From the NCBI RefSeq assembly GCF_017562075.2, contig NC_054083.1, positions 40,717,255 to 40,781,254 on the forward strand: 64,000 nt of DNA, given 5' to 3'. The translations under genes and the position numbers were made by a program. Positions 9,871 through 23,900 of this stretch are shown in pieces. Numbering within the stretch: position 1 is the first letter of the stretch; every line of letters starts with the position of its first letter. The DNA is from Anopheles merus (lineage: Eukaryota > Arthropoda > Insecta > Diptera > Culicidae). Under the pieces are notes generated by a model. That model was not told the DNA's origin. It saw only the letters and a list, made by a program, of their open reading frames with translations, and did no database searches.

Positions 9871-12576
9871 ATTTGGTCGTTGATTGGTGGATGGAAGAAG
9901 TTTTTTTTTACGATAGAATTATACAGTTTTGTACATGATGGTTATCGCGTTAAAATTGTTCGTATAACGATTGCAGAAGGAGATACAGAGATGGCGAAAA
10001 TGTAATCATTCATTTGATTTAAAATTCTTCAAAAATTGTAGAGTGTTACATCGATAAGGTAGGGAATAATTTCAAGGGAATTTCATTTATCTGAACTGTC
10101 TATCTTCATACATTTAATTATCGGCTCTTTTCAAACAAACACGTGGTTTTGTAACCATGTCAGCCTTTGCCGCTATCACGTTGCTCGGAATGTTGGTTTC
10201 ATTGCCCATGCAGCAAAAGTTCCTAACTATCTTCAACAATTGCATGTTGAAGAATCTGCAAAGAGATTAACTGCGTTGTTTTTGTCATCTTTTGAGCTAT
10301 TAATTTCAGAAAGTGTAAAATTTACTCTTGCCAGAAGTAGAACCGAATTAATTTCGACTAATTTTCTCAGTCATTGAAAAGCGTTCCCCGAACACGGCAA
10401 TGATGGAAGATAGGCAAAAGGAGCTTGGTTGTTTTTAATATATTTTTCTTTCCCTGATTATATGGCAGCTCTAAAGTGGAATCCTTTGCGCATCACGCGC
10501 TATAAAACCGTCCCTAAAAGCTCCTGAGGAAAAATAAATTTGAAAATTCGCACATTTTCCATGGCGTTGCTTCCCGATGCAAAACATTCGTTGCCAGAAT
10601 TTAGCCGCTTTGAACCGCGGCTGGACGATTGCCGCTTTTCTCAAACGTCAAAATCGAGCCAAGACTGTCAGTTGGGATTGCAAATAATCGGCGGCCTGCA
10701 GAATTTCCGAACAGCATTTTTGTGCTATAGTACAAAATCAACAGCATATTATAAAACAGCCTTTATCAGGCTATCTGATTAAGTTGTAAGCTATCTGATT
10801 ACAACATTGCACAAAATTTTACAAAAACTGCCATCAGCATTCATCTTGCGCGAAGCAAAAATTACGCGCCCATCAAACTGATGACAGCTGCTGTCAAACC
10901 CCATACACAGCCAAACTTTCAGCAAAATGTACAAGCAGGTATGGTAAAATGGTTCACAGTTTTGTGTTTTCTGCGTTTAGTTTAAGACCGTGCACGTAAA
11001 TTATGGAAAATAGAGAACTATAAAGTACGTAAGTAACAGTGCGACAATCGTGTTGGTTGCTCGGACGCGAATAAAGAGTGAATATTAGCGCGTTGACGAT
11101 AGGAGTTGTGTTGTGCTGTCTGGAAGCAAGCGGAGAAAAGTTTTCTGATCTACGCCGGATTCCACTGATGGAGTTATTTTTTGCACAAAAATAGTAAACA
11201 TGCAATTGCCCCTGTGAGGGGCAGAACGCAATCGCAACAAACATTAAAATCGTTCGAATTGAAAGGGAAAAAGACGCATCTTTATTATTGTGTGACGCTA
11301 GCGGAAAAGGGAAGGCAGCAGGTCGAGATGCAGACAGAAACATTGGATGCGTTGTGTGCGCGTTACCTAAAGATGGCGCTAGTGTGGCGACATCGAAATA
11401 GAAGCTGCGCTGTGATTGGCCGACTGGCAGGCTGGAGTGAAAATTGGTGAAAATGTGAAATTTCGTGAACAATTGTGCAGTTTGGAGTGAGCAGAGACCA
11501 AGAAAAATCACGCACGAGCCATTTACAATCGTTTGTGGCAGGTAAAATGCGGTGAGGATCGTTTGCGAGTAAAAATTGACCCACGGCTTCGGCGCTCGAT
11601 GGTTGTCAAAATGGCGACCGAGCGCAGCGACCAATCAGCGTCGAGCTTCTATCGGTGCCGTACACGTTCGGAATTTTCCCTTAGAATCGGGGCCTTCGCG
11701 TCATGCTCTGCAGAAGTGCGTCTTCTGTGAGCAAAGTCGGATCGAAAAGCTAGCGTTTTAGCGGAGGGAGCCAGCAGCAAATCGAGCCTCCGTTTGGCTG
11801 GGAAAAAGGAAGAAAATTACCACTATTTTGACATGTGTCAGGATGGGAATAAAGTGCAATAATAAGGTGACAACAATTTAGTGGCTTGGAAGGCAAATTA
11901 GCGTACCGCGTAGCCGGGGAAGATTAGTTATCGCGCGGGGAAGGTAGGTTTTTTCGCTCGCCATAGTTAATAATGCCCGTGTGGCAGAAAAGAGTGCGCT
12001 GTGTGTGCTTGCTGCTGGTTGCCCTGGCAGTGTTGGACTACTAGTGAGAGAGCGAAAAGTGAAGCGCTGCTGCTGGTCGTTTGGAAAATTCGATGTGTCT
12101 CCCAGGTGTGTTGTGCCTTTGCAAACTGCAGTTTGCACTAGGATGGTTTAGTGAAAATGCATTTACGATACGGCAACGGAAGTGGTGAGGAGCATGGGGC
12201 GGAAATAACCCTCCTACCCGCTGCATGTCACAGCAATGTTGCAGTGAGGGGAGGACGCTTGGGCAAGTTTCGATGGGCCGCGAATGAGATTAGCGAAGAA
12301 GCAAACACGCAGAGTAGTTCCGTTCGGAGTGAGAAAGGATTCGGTTATTTTGAAAGGTTTCAAATTTTGTACTATAAAAAGCACATGTTGTCGCTAGGTA
12401 ATAGAATAGGCTAGATAATTGGTAGCAGCGCGCGTCACAGAGCAAAATCTCTACCAAATAGCATTATCTTTATGTTCGACTTTTGTGCTACTTGCAGCTA
12501 TGCTGCATTCATTCCCTGCCTGCGGACATCAATGTTTATGTCTTATTTGTTATGCTTTGTTTTTTCTTTCTTGCAG
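9871..12576. other. Intergenic region and 5' non-coding part of the NURF301 gene
   Basis: No coding exon is supported. The right part (about 11.3-12.4 kb) is GC-richer and has promoter-like motifs (separate entry). A strong acceptor (ttttttctttcttgcag, ending 12576) opens the exon that carries the NURF301 start codon. At least one upstream non-coding exon therefore exists here; possible donors are aataag|gtgaca near 11866 and gtcgctag|gtaata near 12396. I could not decide between them. Confidence 0.5.
11360..11660 (+). promoter_or_regulatory. Probable TATA-less promoter of the NURF301 gene
   Basis: Within 300 bp there is a CCAAT box in each orientation (gattggcc near 11414; gaccaatcagc near 11630) and two ATGGCG-centred YY1/Pleiohomeotic-like motifs (aagatggcgc near 11371; aaaatggcga near 11608). 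There is no TATA box. This pattern is typical of broad housekeeping promoters; the assignment to this gene is inferred from position and orientation. Confidence 0.35.
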
Positions 12577-12854
12577 ACATTCGATGCGAGTGGTGTAAAA
12601 CGAGAATAGAACCTAAAATCGATGTGCTTTGCGCTAAAATCGTTTTCTAATCGAGAAACACACGCTTCGTTCCGGAGACGACAGGAGGAAATAATCGAAG
12701 CATATAATCGCTCGGCGTCAGCTATAGCCCGGCTATGAACACTTTACCGATGCAAAGTTAAGGGAAAAAGAAACCAAGAGAACAGCAGCAAGTTCGCCCG
12801 CGACATTTTGCATCGAAAAACACGCACGAGAACACCGATACACACACACTCACA

Positions 12855-15800
12855 ATGACGGGACGTCAGTCCAATGGGCCGGGCGGCAGCGCGTCCGTCG
12901 GCAAGCGGAGAGGCCGGCCCCCAAAGACGGCCACCATGGAGCGGCCCAAGAAGTTCCAGTACCATCTAATGAAGAAGCCGAAATATTTGTGCAAGGACGG
13001 GCAGGATGGCAGCAGCAGCACACCGTCGGCGTCCCGGGCCTCCTCGCCGCACGGAAGCGAAGAGAGCCGCCCCTCGACCTCCCGGAGAACGCCGGCCGCG
13101 AAGGGTACGAGGGGCCGAAAATCGGCGCCGCGCGGCCGCCCGAGCGGTCGGGGGCGCGGTGGACATAACAATTCGTCGGCAAGAAAAGGTAAGTGCGAGT
13201 GAAATGGTCCTGGTTAGTTTTTTTTTTTTGTTGCGTATGCCCAAAAACACACGCAGAATATGCTTCCTTTTCTTGCATCATCATAATCGTTCCAAAACAC
13301 AACAGCAGCGTACGCGAAACGGGTTTCCTTCTGTTTGTGCGCGGCGCGACGCCGTTGCGGCTGTGTGCGTGCGTGTGTTCGTTTTCCCTCCATTTTTTCG
13401 CTCCCACGGCTGAACCTTCTTTTTGACAGTTGTTGGTTGTGTGGTTGTAGAGGGACGCATAAGCGCAGAAAGAGAGGGGAAGAGAGAATGTAAGGGAAGG
13501 ACGCGCAGTCCACCGTCTTGGATGGATGAGAATGGATGGCGGGGAAACTTTGTTTTGATGAAATTCCCTTTTAAGTTACTTTTCTTTCTGGACGCCACTT
13601 GTCATCTTTTGTCTTTTTGTTGTTGTTGTTTTTGTAGTGATATTGTTTTTGAAAAAAATAAGAAGAATGGAAAGAAAAAAAACATGTAATGTGGAGTTTG
13701 TCTAAAAGTAAACATTTTTGATGGTCGTTTTGCTGTTTTACCACCCAAAATATTGGATTGCCAAAACGGTCTTTAGCCGAATTGCGTAATGCAAGAGAGA
13801 GTAAAAAAGCAAGAGAAACAAGAAGAAGCAGAAAACTGATGCAATTTATTAAACTCTTTTGCTGCAGCTTACTCGTACCATGATTCGGAATATCATTACG
13901 GTTCCGACTTTGGCGACGACAGCGACAAGAGCGACCTCGACGATGACTATCTGCGCTCGCCGAGCGACTCGGACGACAGCCTCGGGCACGAGTCGGATAG
14001 CGATTTCTCGATGATCAGCTCGACCGGTGGGGCCGGCATTAATGGGGCGCTCTATCTGAAGGATCCGAGCCCCGACCCGGTCTGGCTGCAGGAGCGCGAA
14101 GTGCCCCCGCTCGAGCTGCCGGAATCGTCACAGGATCTGCTAGTGCCTACGGACATCGTGCTCAAGTGCACGTCCATCTACGAAATCATCCGACGCTTCC
14201 GGCACCAGGTCCGGCTGTCGCCGTTCCGCTTCGAGGACTTTTGTGCGGCGATCTGGAGCGAGGAGCAGAGCAGCCTGCTGACTGAGTTGCACATCATGCT
14301 GCTGAAGGGCATACTGCGCGAGGAGGACTCGCAGCAGACCCACTTCGGGCCGCTCGATCAGAAGGACAGCGTGAACATTGCGCTGTACCTGATCGACTTC
14401 ATCACGTGGCCGGAGGTGCTGCGAAGCTACATCGAGAGCGACCCGAGCCTGGACCAGGCAGTGCTGCGGATTCTCTCCACCACCGAGTATCCGTACGTGC
14501 CGGCCGAGGATCGGCTGTACGTGCTGCAGTTTCTGACGGACCAGTTCCTGATAACGACCCAGGTGCGGGACGACGTGATGCAGGAGGCCATCCGGTACGA
14601 CGACCACTGTCGCGTCTGCCATCGGGTGGGGGAGCTGCTGTGCTGTGAAACTTGTCCAGCCGTGTTCCATCTGGAGTGCGTGGAGCCGCCGCTTGTGGAC
14701 GTGCCGAAAGGGGACTGGCAGTGCAATCTGTGCAAATCGCACAAAGTGTCCGGCGTCATTGACTGCATCTCGATGCAGGAAAAGCAGGGCCTTCTGTCGC
14801 GGCAGGAAATGCTCGGCTTCGATCGGCACGGGCGAAAGTATTGGTTTGTGGTGCGCCGCATCTTCGTGGAGAACGAAGACTCGTCCCAGGTGTGGTACTA
14901 CAGCACGGTGAAGCAGTATGAGCTGCTGCTGTCGAAGCTGGATCCGGACGAGCTCGAGGCGGAGCTGTACCAGGAGCTGGATCAAAAGTATCGCGACGAT
15001 ATCGTGCGCCAGATGACGCTCACCGAAACGTTGACCAGCCAGCACAAGGGATCGAAGAAGTCGTACTTCGAGGTTGACAATCAGCGCGTCAGCAAGTTGC
15101 TGGACCACCAGCAGGACAGCAACAGGGAAGGCGCCAATGCGGCGGACACGGAGGAAGGGTCGGAAAACAAAGAGGCTGAGGAGGGTACGGGCGAGAAGAG
15201 CGCGACCGAAGAGAACGGTGCCGAACCGGGCAAAGAGCCGGCGGCGTCGGATGAAGCCACGGCAGCTGCGAAGGAAGAGGATGGCACGCAGCAGCTGAAC
15301 GGCGGCGGAGGCAGCAAACATGTGACGCGCTCGAAGACGGGATCGCTAACACCACGAACGTTCAATTTGGATGAATTGAAAAAGAAAAATCCAAAGGATG
15401 AAGCTGCTGGTGGTGGTGGTACTGCCGGCAGCGTTTCCTCCACCACGACGGCACAGGATGGAATTGACCGTTTGACGAGGCAGAAGGTAACGCAGCTGTC
15501 CAACGGTACGCTCTACTTCAAGCTCGGCATGGAGAATGGGCACAAAAACTACGTCAACCAGTACGCCGTCCATCCGATCGCGCTGAACAAGCCGCAGCGC
15601 AACGAGGAGCGGGACAAGAAGCGACACCTTTCGCACAAATTCTCCCTCACGCCGGTGTCGGAGTTTAAATGGCTTGGCGGTGGACTGTACGCCACCCAGC
15701 AGCAAATCATCACGACTATCCGGCAGACGCTGCTCGCGCTGGAGCAGGCGGTCGCCACACCATTCATGCATCACAACTGGAACCGGCTGCGGAAGGTGTG

Positions 15801-18800
15801 GATCAATGCGATCGGCGTGTGCACCCGGCCGAACGAGTTTGCCCGGGCGATGTGTATGATCCAGGCGTGCCTGCGCGGGGTGGTGTTCGCTAGCGTCTGG
15901 CACGAGCAGCTGGGCCACACGAAGATGTATCGCATCACGCTGGCGGAGCGGGAGGAAAAGAAGAAGCTGGAAAAGCGTGAAAAGCGCGAACGCGACGACG
16001 AGGAGGAGCGCAACCGGACGGCGATTAATTTCGTAAAATACTCGCTCGGGCTGAAGCACCAGGTGTGGAAGCAGAAGGGCGAAGAGTATCGCATCCACGG
16101 GCAGTGGGACTGGATTTGGATGGGAAACGGGCGTCGAAAGAAGACCGTTCCCGGGCGAACGACGAACGAGGCGGCCCACGTGGTGCTGCCAGTGCTGCAT
16201 CCGGAAACGCAGCAGCGAAAGGTGCAAAAGCTGGACTGGCGATCCTACGAAGCGCTGCAGAAGTGTCGCGCGGTAAAGACGGAGCATGAGCACCAGCCAG
16301 CGCTTGCCGCGGTTGATTATCTGACCGACATTGACTCGCTGAACGAAAAGTTGCTGCAAAAGCTGCATCAAATTGAAACGTTCACTGTGCCGCAGCAGTA
16401 CAGCACCGAGATTGATGTGTCGCGCGCACTGTCCACGCCCCAGGGACGCATCCTGTATCCCAAGGTGGGGCGCAAATGTCCCCTGCTGGAGGGACTGCTG
16501 CAGCGGCGCATGAACCTGCGTGACGCGGAAGAGCAGCGCATCAAGCTGGCGAAGGAGCGGCAGGACGAAGGGCTAGGCGATGAGCCGGCTGTCGTGTCGA
16601 AGGACGCACCGTCCGTCGGCAACACGACAGTCATAACGGTGCGTGTGCTACCGCCCAGTGAGTGCATCGAAAAGCAGCTGCAGCGTATCATCAGCAGTCG
16701 GGGTGGACAGGTGGCCGGCGCTAACCTTAAGCCGCACGTGACCGCATATCAGCAGCATCTCCGCAATCGACAGTACCGAGAGAAGCTGCAATCGTTGGTC
16801 AACCAGACGCAGGAGCTGCGCGTGCAGTACCACTACGCCAATCGGAAGACGGCCCAGAACCGCTGCTACTCGATTGGATGCAGCATGGCAAACAGTTCCC
16901 CAACCATGGCTTGCTATTCGTCACTGTGTCGGCAGAAAGCAGCACTAAAGGCAAAGCTGTTTGCGCTGCTGAAGCAGATGCAGCTGTTGGAAATTCAGCA
17001 CAACAGCACAGTACAGTCGGCAACCACTGCTGGCGGGGCGGCCGCAGCAGCAGCAGCGGCAGCGGCTCCATCGAAATCCATCCTCGAGCAGAAACTGACG
17101 GAAGCGAAGAAGGAAAGCTTTGAAAATTTGCTTACCAACTTTTCGGTCAATCTGTTCAAATCGCTGAACGACGATTTGGAGCGATCGAAGCGCACGCTGG
17201 TGGAGTACGACGCCGAGCTGCTGGACAAACTGACCGCCGAAGTTGCACCAAAGCTAGAAGCTTCCGCTGAGGAAGGTGTCACGGTAAAGGAAGAGCCTGA
17301 CATGCTGGCGAACGCCTCCTCCTCAGCCGCCATGCTGGATTGTGCCGATGTGGTAAAGGAGGAGGTCGTGTGCAGCACCGAGGACAATGCGATGGATAGT
17401 ACGGCCGCGATGCTGGACGTAACTACAACACCGACCGTTGAGGACGCGAAACCGATGGACGTGGACGAGGGTGACATTTCGGCCAGTGGCATAGCGCTGA
17501 ACGAGAACTCAAACTCGAACTCACTGGCGTCGGACGTATCGAACGGCGACGGCAGTCGCGTTACACGGGGCCGGGGACGCTCGTCGCGGTTAGCGATGAA
17601 GGCCAGCGAAGAGGCGGCCATGGCAGCGGCAACGAGCGCGTCGAAAGACACGGGCTGCGCCACCGTTTCGCCAGTGAAGCCAAAGGAAGAGGACCTGCTG
17701 CCGGAGAAGAAGCTTGCGGTGCTGATTCCGGTCAGACCGAACCGTCGATTTGCGCTGCCTTCGCGAAGCGTGAAAAAGGAAGAAGCGGAAGAGAAGGAAG
17801 AAGCACCGGACGGAAGCGTGCGCGTGTACTCCGTGAGCAGCACGAAGGGTCGGATTTATCTGAAGAAATCTCTTCCACCGGCGGTGAAACCGGCGACCGG
17901 TTCGGGCGCTGCCGGCGACGGTGGTGGCAAACCGAAAGCGGACACACGCATTCCCGTCCTGGGTAACGGTAAGCCACGGTACCCGGTGGTCAATTACTTC
18001 CGCACCAAGAAGGCAGGCGTATCGTCGATAATGGTGTTGCCGCGCGGTGAGCTTTTCAAGCTGGCCAAACACGGCGGCCGTCTACCGGTGTCCGGTTTTC
18101 ATCATCTGGCGAAAACGAACACCTCCGTCTGGCCCTACCCGTGCTCCCGGCCACTGTTTAAAACGTGCTGGCTGTACCGCAGTGTCAACCTTACGTCGCT
18201 GTCCGCGGTAGGCTTGCAGTTGCGCATCCTTTGGACCTGCCTGCGGTGGGACGATATGGCCATGAAGCCGCTGACGGCGGATGGCAAGCATCAGGTGACT
18301 ACGGAATCGGAAATCATGTCGCTGGAGCTGCTTCGCCACCGGCATGTGGGAATGTTCAACGAGCGATTGCAGTATCTGCGCCGGAAGGTCGTCATTCCGC
18401 TGGAGTTGCCCAAAACGGTGCGAGGTAAGTTTATTGCGGTTGTAGTTCTTTTCTGTTCAAACTGACCGTTCACTAATCATGCGTTAATGTGTATTGTGCG
18501 TACCAAATTAGCGGAGGTACAGTCGATCCGTTCGGGGCTGCGTAAGCGTAAGCGTGCCGAATCGCCACAGCAAACCGAACCGCAGGTGTCGGAAGAATGG
18601 ATCGACGAAGACAAGCTGGAGCTGTGGGAGATAAAGCTGTACGGCGAAAAGCAGGAGAAGCTTGCTGCCGCCTCCGCACAGCCGGTGACGCGGAACAGTA
18701 CCGGCAAGCTGCCAGTGAACAACCGAATGGCGGCGGATTCCTCCTCCAGCGCGTCTCCTGGCGGTGCGCAGTCGAACAAATCGTCCGCCTCCGGCGGCAA

Positions 18801-20778
18801 CAAAGCATCGCGCGATGAAATTAACGAAAAGATGGAACAACAGTTGCGGCTTCAGCGGGCAGCGCATAATCAAAAGCGAGCGATGGAATTGAAGCAAGGT
18901 TTGTTTGGCCTTTTTTTTTTGGCGTTTGATTGCATAAAGCCACTTTATCAACGAGATTTTGCTGTTTTGTTCTTTACAGAAGGTAGCACCACTCCCAAAC
19001 CGGCCGGAGTTATTCAACGCAAGATTTTGGTAAAGAATGCGGACGGTACGACAAAGATCATTCAGCAGAATGTGGCGGCTCCGTCCTCTAGTGGTCAGCA
19101 GCAAACTGCTGCGACACCGAAACCGGATGGTCCACAGAAGGTTCAAATCATTCGTGGCCCTGATGGTAAGGTAAGCGTCCGTGGGCTGAATCCGGGCCAA
19201 CAGCTGATACAAACTCCGGACGGCAAGCTGCACGTGCTAAGCAGCAATCCAAATTGTGAGTATATTGTATTTTTACTGGCAGTTGTGGGAGAAAATGATG
19301 TTAATTTACTTCTCGGTGTTTCCCTTTGCGCAGCACCCAAGCAAATGATAACCAAGATAGCACAGAAGATCGTAAAGGTTGGCCCAACAGGGACGCCCAG
19401 CACCTCGGCGGCCACATCAACTGTTACCAGCGGGGACGCCAGCAATCCTTCGACGCCGACGCAACACATACTGAACAAGGGAGTGCTGGTGCGTAATGCT
19501 ACATCGACTCCCACGGCCGCTGCAACGCCACAGCAGCCAGTCAAACAGGTGGTCCAACGTCAGCTTTTGCAAAAGGTATGTATTAAACGTAATCAGTACG
19601 ATTTCGTGAAGAACACTCGCAATATTTGAAAGTACGAGTATTTCTTTAATTTTCTTACCGTTCTGTAACTTCAAGGTACAAACATCAAACGCGACAACAA
19701 CCGTGCAGAACGTACAGCAGATCGTATCGCCGGCAACGCAGAAAATAGTGATCAATAACCAGAGCACACTGCAGAAGGTTATTACCAGCAGTGGCCATCA
19801 GCAGCTGCTGGCCACCTCTACACCGGTACAAAAAGTGGTAACATCGAACTTGCAGCAACTACTACAGGGTACGCAGCATCAGGGCGGCCAGAAGGTGATC
19901 GTTGAACCGACGGCAGCAGCAGCGGCTGCAGCTGCAGCCGCAGCCACCACGAGTACGGCGCAGCCAACGCTACAAACCCAAAAGGTGCTGCTTGCAACAA
20001 CGCCCGGCCAGCCGACGGTCACCAAACAGATACTGATACAGAACGCGGGCAGCGCTGGTGGAACGCCTCAACAGATCATCATCAACCATGGCGGCCAGAA
20101 GATGGTGCAGCAAATAGTGGCATCGCCTGGGCAGCAGATCATGATCGGCGGGCAGCGAATCATCCTGAACAGTGGGCAGAAAATCGTGAGTAACACCCCA
20201 TTACAGATCCAAACACAGCCGGCCGTTGTGTCGATGGCCGGTGGAGGCCAGCTGACGACAACAGGAACGGTGCAACAGATTCAAAAGGTGCAGCAAATCG
20301 TGACCGCTGCGCAGCCGACTATTGCTACAGCAACGATACAGCAGCAGCAACTACAGCAACAGCAACAACAGCAGCAGCAACAGCAGCAACAGCAGCAACA
20401 GCAGCAACAACAGCAGCAACAGCAGCAGCAACAGCAGCAGCAACAGCAGCAGCAACAGCAGCAGCAGCAGCAGCAGCAGCAAATACAAATTCAGATCCAG
20501 CAACCTGCCAGTATGCAAATGATTGCCGCGGCGCCTCAGCAACCGCAGCAGACAGTGGTTATCAACCAGGCGCAAAGCCTTGCCCAGCAGCTTTCTAGTG
20601 GTAAACTACAGCTAGCTACTGTGGGCGGGCAGCAGGTATTGTTGCGGCCGATTAGCAATAATCAAGCACAGGTAGTTGCACATCTGAAGACACTTCCGAA
20701 TGGTACTGCACAAATTATTCCCGTTGGTAATCTAACCGATCCTGCCCAGGCCCAGCAGCAGCAGTTGCAGCAGCAATT

Positions 20779-20814
<36 letters not shown>

Positions 20815-20947
20815 ACAGCAACAGCAGCAACAGCAACAACAGCAGCAACAGCAACAACAATTGATTCAGCAACATCAAATTCTTCAGCCTGCTGTACAAC
20901 AAGTAATGCAAACAACTTCGGACATTAATAACGTCGTTCTTCAGCAA

Positions 20948-20996
<49 letters not shown>

Positions 20997-23900
20997 AACA
21001 ACAGCAACAACAGCAAATTAGCAACTCTGTAGAACAATCGCTATTGCAAGGACAGCCGCCGGGAACAGTCATCAAATGTGTTACGGCACAGGTTGTGCAT
21101 ACTGGCCAAGGGCCGCGGATTGTCCTGCAGGGACTGCAAGGCAGTGATTTTACGCCCCAGCAAACGGCACTGGTTCAACAGCAGGTCAAGCAGCAGCTGC
21201 TTCGAGGTAAGTGTGTGGTGTGCTGAAGCATATGGAAAGCATATTAATGTTAAAATTGATGTATTACTTTTTTTCTTTTTTCTCTCTCTCGCTATTTCTC
21301 CCACCTCCGCTCATCAGTTCAAGAATCAAACGGTCGTCAAGGTGGTATGATTGGTCCAACGAAAATCTATCTCGCTATCCAGCCAGCACAGAACACGATG
21401 GGGACGGCCGGTACAGTTACCAGCCAGCCTCCGCCACTGACGCCCGTGCAGATAAAGCATGACGGAACGGGGACGCCGATACAGATACACCATCAAGTAA
21501 GTCGCTTTTAGGCTTCAAAAGCCCCACTTCCCTCCCATTTCATGCTCTCTCGCCCGCCCTACCCTTTACGTCACACTGAATTGTTCTTACCTAATATTCG
21601 GGGCTAACATTTGCTAAACCAAAAAAAAAAGAAGAAGAGACCGGCGGCGCGGTACACACAATGAGTTCAATCACACGGACATCATCAAGATACTGCTGCT
21701 CGGCTGGAGAAGCAAGTATGTGTGGTGTTTGCAGATGTCATCTTAATGGGCGCCAATCATGCCTAGATAGGCTAGAGGTTTTCCATGTGTATTTGTTAGT
21801 TCTACGTTATACTATTTTGACAAACCTTATTGGTATTAATAACTGTTCCCCTGCCTGCCAACCCATGATGAACTCCCTTTTTGCTCTGATTAAGTAATGA
21901 GACGATAGGATGAGAGCCGCGCGGCATTAAATCAGAGGGGGCGTGTGTTTGTTTTCTATGATTTGTTTGTGCAAGTTAACATTATTAGCAGAACGTCCAA
22001 TGGTGACATGCGTGCAGCAAGTGCTAGGGTATTTTTTATGATTGTGAACTACTGTTTTTAGATCGGTTTTAGTTTGTATAAATAAAATAGGACCTTTGAC
22101 ACGACGACCGGACGACGTTTTTAGGCTTGGCGAATTAAATTATTGATCTGGAAATGGGCATTATTGTGTTTCTTCGATGCTAGGAAACATTCATTCCACG
22201 ACCGTGGTGTTGCAATATAATATCAATGAGCTCTTCGCCCTTCTTCATTTCCACTAACAAGCTCGGGTGGTCCTTTTGTTGTGGCGTTTTCGTAACAATC
22301 GAGCGAGCCACGATAACATTTCCAGTGAAGATATTGGCTTTAATGCATGCTTACATGGTGGTTGATGATGATGTGCATTGATTGATGTACCAGTAGTCTC
22401 GACAAAGACGACCAGTGCGGTTAGGTAATGTAGGCAAGGAATTTGTGTATTTTAATGGACAAAAAAAAAAGCTAGACTCGTGAAATAAGAACAACCAGAC
22501 GACTACAACTCGTACCCTCGTAAGTAGGTTTTTTTCTCATAGAAAAACTAACTAACTATTTTAGCACATTGTCAAACGATAATACTGTCACTGCGGCTTT
22601 GCGAGATTTTTCAAGCAGTTTTTGGACATCACAATCAGGCAGAAAACAGAACGATAACCATACAGGAACTTAGGTTTATTCTGGAACGTTATTGCACGGA
22701 ACGTTTCCATGTTCTGTGTGTGGCTATAAGCATATTAGCATAGCACGATAAGAGATCGAACCTACTTTTGGACTATAGTAAACCTTGCCTTTCTATTATG
22801 GGCTGGCTTTCCGTGACTTTTTAGTAGTACTTGTTTTAGATTTAGTCTATGCGACTGTTATGAACGTCGAAGGGGGAGGTACAAGCCTTCCACGCTTCTA
22901 ATTTTTATTGTTAGTTTGATTGTGTATCGGCACAATTTCGGTTGTTGCAATGACTATTTTATTTGCAAGACATTATTTCCGAACAAATTCCAGAATGTTT
23001 GCGTGGTTAGTAGTACTGGTACCCCATACACACATAAATACTTCACCCTGTGTGGAAGAAACATGTAAACATGACAACACCCATTTGTGTTGTGGTATAT
23101 AGATACCTAAAACACTCAATTTCCTAATTACATAATGCTTAGAGTATTAGACAGAGAGCAAATAACGCGCGAGACAGTGTTGCGATAATAAGCAGGAATT
23201 AAATTCGACGTATGGGGACGGCCGAGACAACGTCGAGCGGACTTCGATTCCCATTCGCAATACATCCCGCAAGAGTTTCCAGTTCCAAGTGGTAATCAAT
23301 TAAATTAACCCACTGCTCTTCACTGGATTGAACAGCTAAGCATTGCATAGTTTCTTGTCGGTTGGTAATGCACTTATCGGTTGTATTGTTGTTACGATCA
23401 TTTGCACAATTCTTTAATTATAACACTGTGCATTCCTCACTGTATGTTCTATTTCATCTGTAATGCATTATGTTGTGGCTTCGAACTGAAGATGCAACGG
23501 GGGGTGGTTCCAGTGCAGTGGCTTTTCTGTGATGCATTATTGCAACGACCAAAGCAATGCTCTGTTTTAGTTTCCTCCCTATAGAAACGTATAAGCACCG
23601 CATCGAACCAAGAGAACAATTTATGAGATTAAAGCGTTGTATGTACAAGATAGATATATACCTTTTCCAACCATGAAGCACATCAACGAAGAGAAATTAA
23701 AAGTATTTAACAACCTTCAGTTTAAACACATTCCTTCAAATAGAAGTCTTTGGTATTTTGCAACTGTATTCCTTACCAAGATATAACGTGTTTTTTTGTT
23801 CTGTTTTGCAAAATATTATCACTTCAGAGCCAGAAGTAGTATATATCGGAATTTCTATACCGTCAACATTATAAAGATACTAACACAGAACACAACTACC

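Noticed and set aside
10926..10937. ATG with four codons followed by a donor-like gtatgg
   Set aside because: MYKQ is too short to assign, and no downstream exon in phase could be linked to it.
10954..11634. 226-codon minus-strand open frame upstream of NURF301
   Set aside because: It covers the GC-rich promoter region, has no recognisable domain and runs through CCAAT and YY1-like sites of the plus-strand gene; its composition looks like translated promoter sequence.
14140..15321. 393-codon minus-strand open frame
   Set aside because: Antisense shadow of the large NURF301 exon, caused by its GC-rich third positions.
21641..21713. Possible extra NURF301 exon inside the long intron
   Set aside because: The upstream AG follows a poly-A run rather than a pyrimidine tract, and the phase-0 frame stops after ten codons.
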